A DNA stretch of 64,000 bases from Gammaproteobacteria bacterium HGW-Gammaproteobacteria-13 (lineage in GTDB: Bacteria > Pseudomonadota > Gammaproteobacteria > Pseudomonadales > Pseudomonadaceae): assembly GCA_002840155.1 (NCBI GenBank), contig PGZH01000003.1, positions 213,956-277,955 on the forward strand. Reading direction: 5' to 3'. The notes below the pieces were generated by a model. It was not told the DNA's origin and made no database searches. It saw only the letters and a list, made by a program, of their open reading frames with translations. A program made the translations under genes and the position numbers. Position 1 is the first letter of the stretch; every line of letters begins with the position of its first letter. Below are positions 63,913-64,000 of this stretch, one piece after another.

Positions 63913-64000
63913 AAAGCACGTCATGTTGCAATCCGCCAAAACTGGTTCAGGTAACTGTACACACATCCTCCATCATCCCCCATCACCACGCCAAGCCCGG
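63913..64000. other. Non-RecA sequence joined to the recA coding region
   Basis: These 88 bases on the minus strand should encode the RecA N-terminal region but do not in any frame. They contain TTACCTGAACCAGTTTTGGCGG and a GATGG-rich stretch toward the window edge. It could be the end of an insertion sequence, intron or other element, or an assembly join. Confidence 0.6.

Noticed and set aside
63913-63966. Intein as the cause of the recA break
   Set aside because: The residues before the junction (DCNMTCF) lack the C-terminal HN followed by Cys/Ser/Thr, and RecA inteins known to me do not sit at this point. The visible part is too short to exclude other insertions.
1-64000. CRISPR arrays, tRNA/rRNA genes, prophage
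   Set aside because: No evenly spaced short repeats, no cloverleaf or rRNA-like stretch and no phage structural or integrase gene were seen.

Overview
The window reads as a Pseudomonas chromosome (gamma-proteobacteria, high G+C, dense coding on both strands). Gene content and local order match known Pseudomonas blocks: flgBCDEFGHIJKL, bfd-bfrB-grxD-argF, glpK/glpR/glpD, braCDEFG, fpr/finR, dgkA-erdR and recX-recA. I saw no rRNA, tRNA, CRISPR array, complete IS or prophage. Assignments rest on reading the protein sequences and motifs, without database searches.

Layout. 1-10.2 kb: minus-strand flagellar rod/hook/ring operons (flgB-E and flgF-L), each with a clear sigma-54 promoter, separated by a terminator. 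10.5-16.5 kb: iron storage (bfd with Fur-type promoter, bfrB), monothiol glutaredoxin, a molybdopterin oxidoreductase, argF and an iron/polyamine-type ABC ATPase. 16.7-24.6 kb: PhzF-like isomerase, a porin behind a sigma-54-like promoter, a periplasmic binding protein, and glycerol catabolism genes (glpK, glpR, glpD, no glpF). 24.8-29.1 kb: a 38-residue membrane protein resembling CcoM behind ANR boxes, AlkB-like dioxygenase, and rapA. 29.3-34.8 kb: a CHASE2-adenylate cyclase/SH3/M48 protease operon and a GAF/HD-GYP protein. 34.9-38.7 kb: an MFS transporter and an orphan tubulin/FtsZ-superfamily GTPase. 38.8-46.5 kb: hyi-glxR, two small conserved proteins and the branched-chain amino acid transporter. 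46.7-56.4 kb: an RsuA-like protein lacking its catalytic Asp, RhlG-like reductase, TrmO, a GGDEF protein, fpr/finR, dgkA, erdR, a DMT exporter and a DTW protein. 56.6-64 kb: phosphoketolase-like enzyme, beta-CASP hydrolase, LOG protein, recX and recA.

Most notable: (1) a tubulin-like GTPase with T1, T3, T4, T6 and T7 loops recognisable; (2) four copies of a MITE-like repeat, each placed with the same end directly at or overlapping the stop codon of a co-oriented gene, three with the stop triplet repeated at the far end; (3) recA loses homology just before the Walker A motif, its first ~63 codons being replaced at the window edge by unrelated sequence; (4) a pseudouridine synthase homologue with Gln at the catalytic Asp position; (5) a tiny CcoM-like gene with two ANR boxes.

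Relative to the gene order I remember for P. aeruginosa PAO1, flgB here is separated from the DUF5064/DUF2288/bra block by about 30 kb, so the region is a mosaic of rearranged core segments rather than an accessory island.
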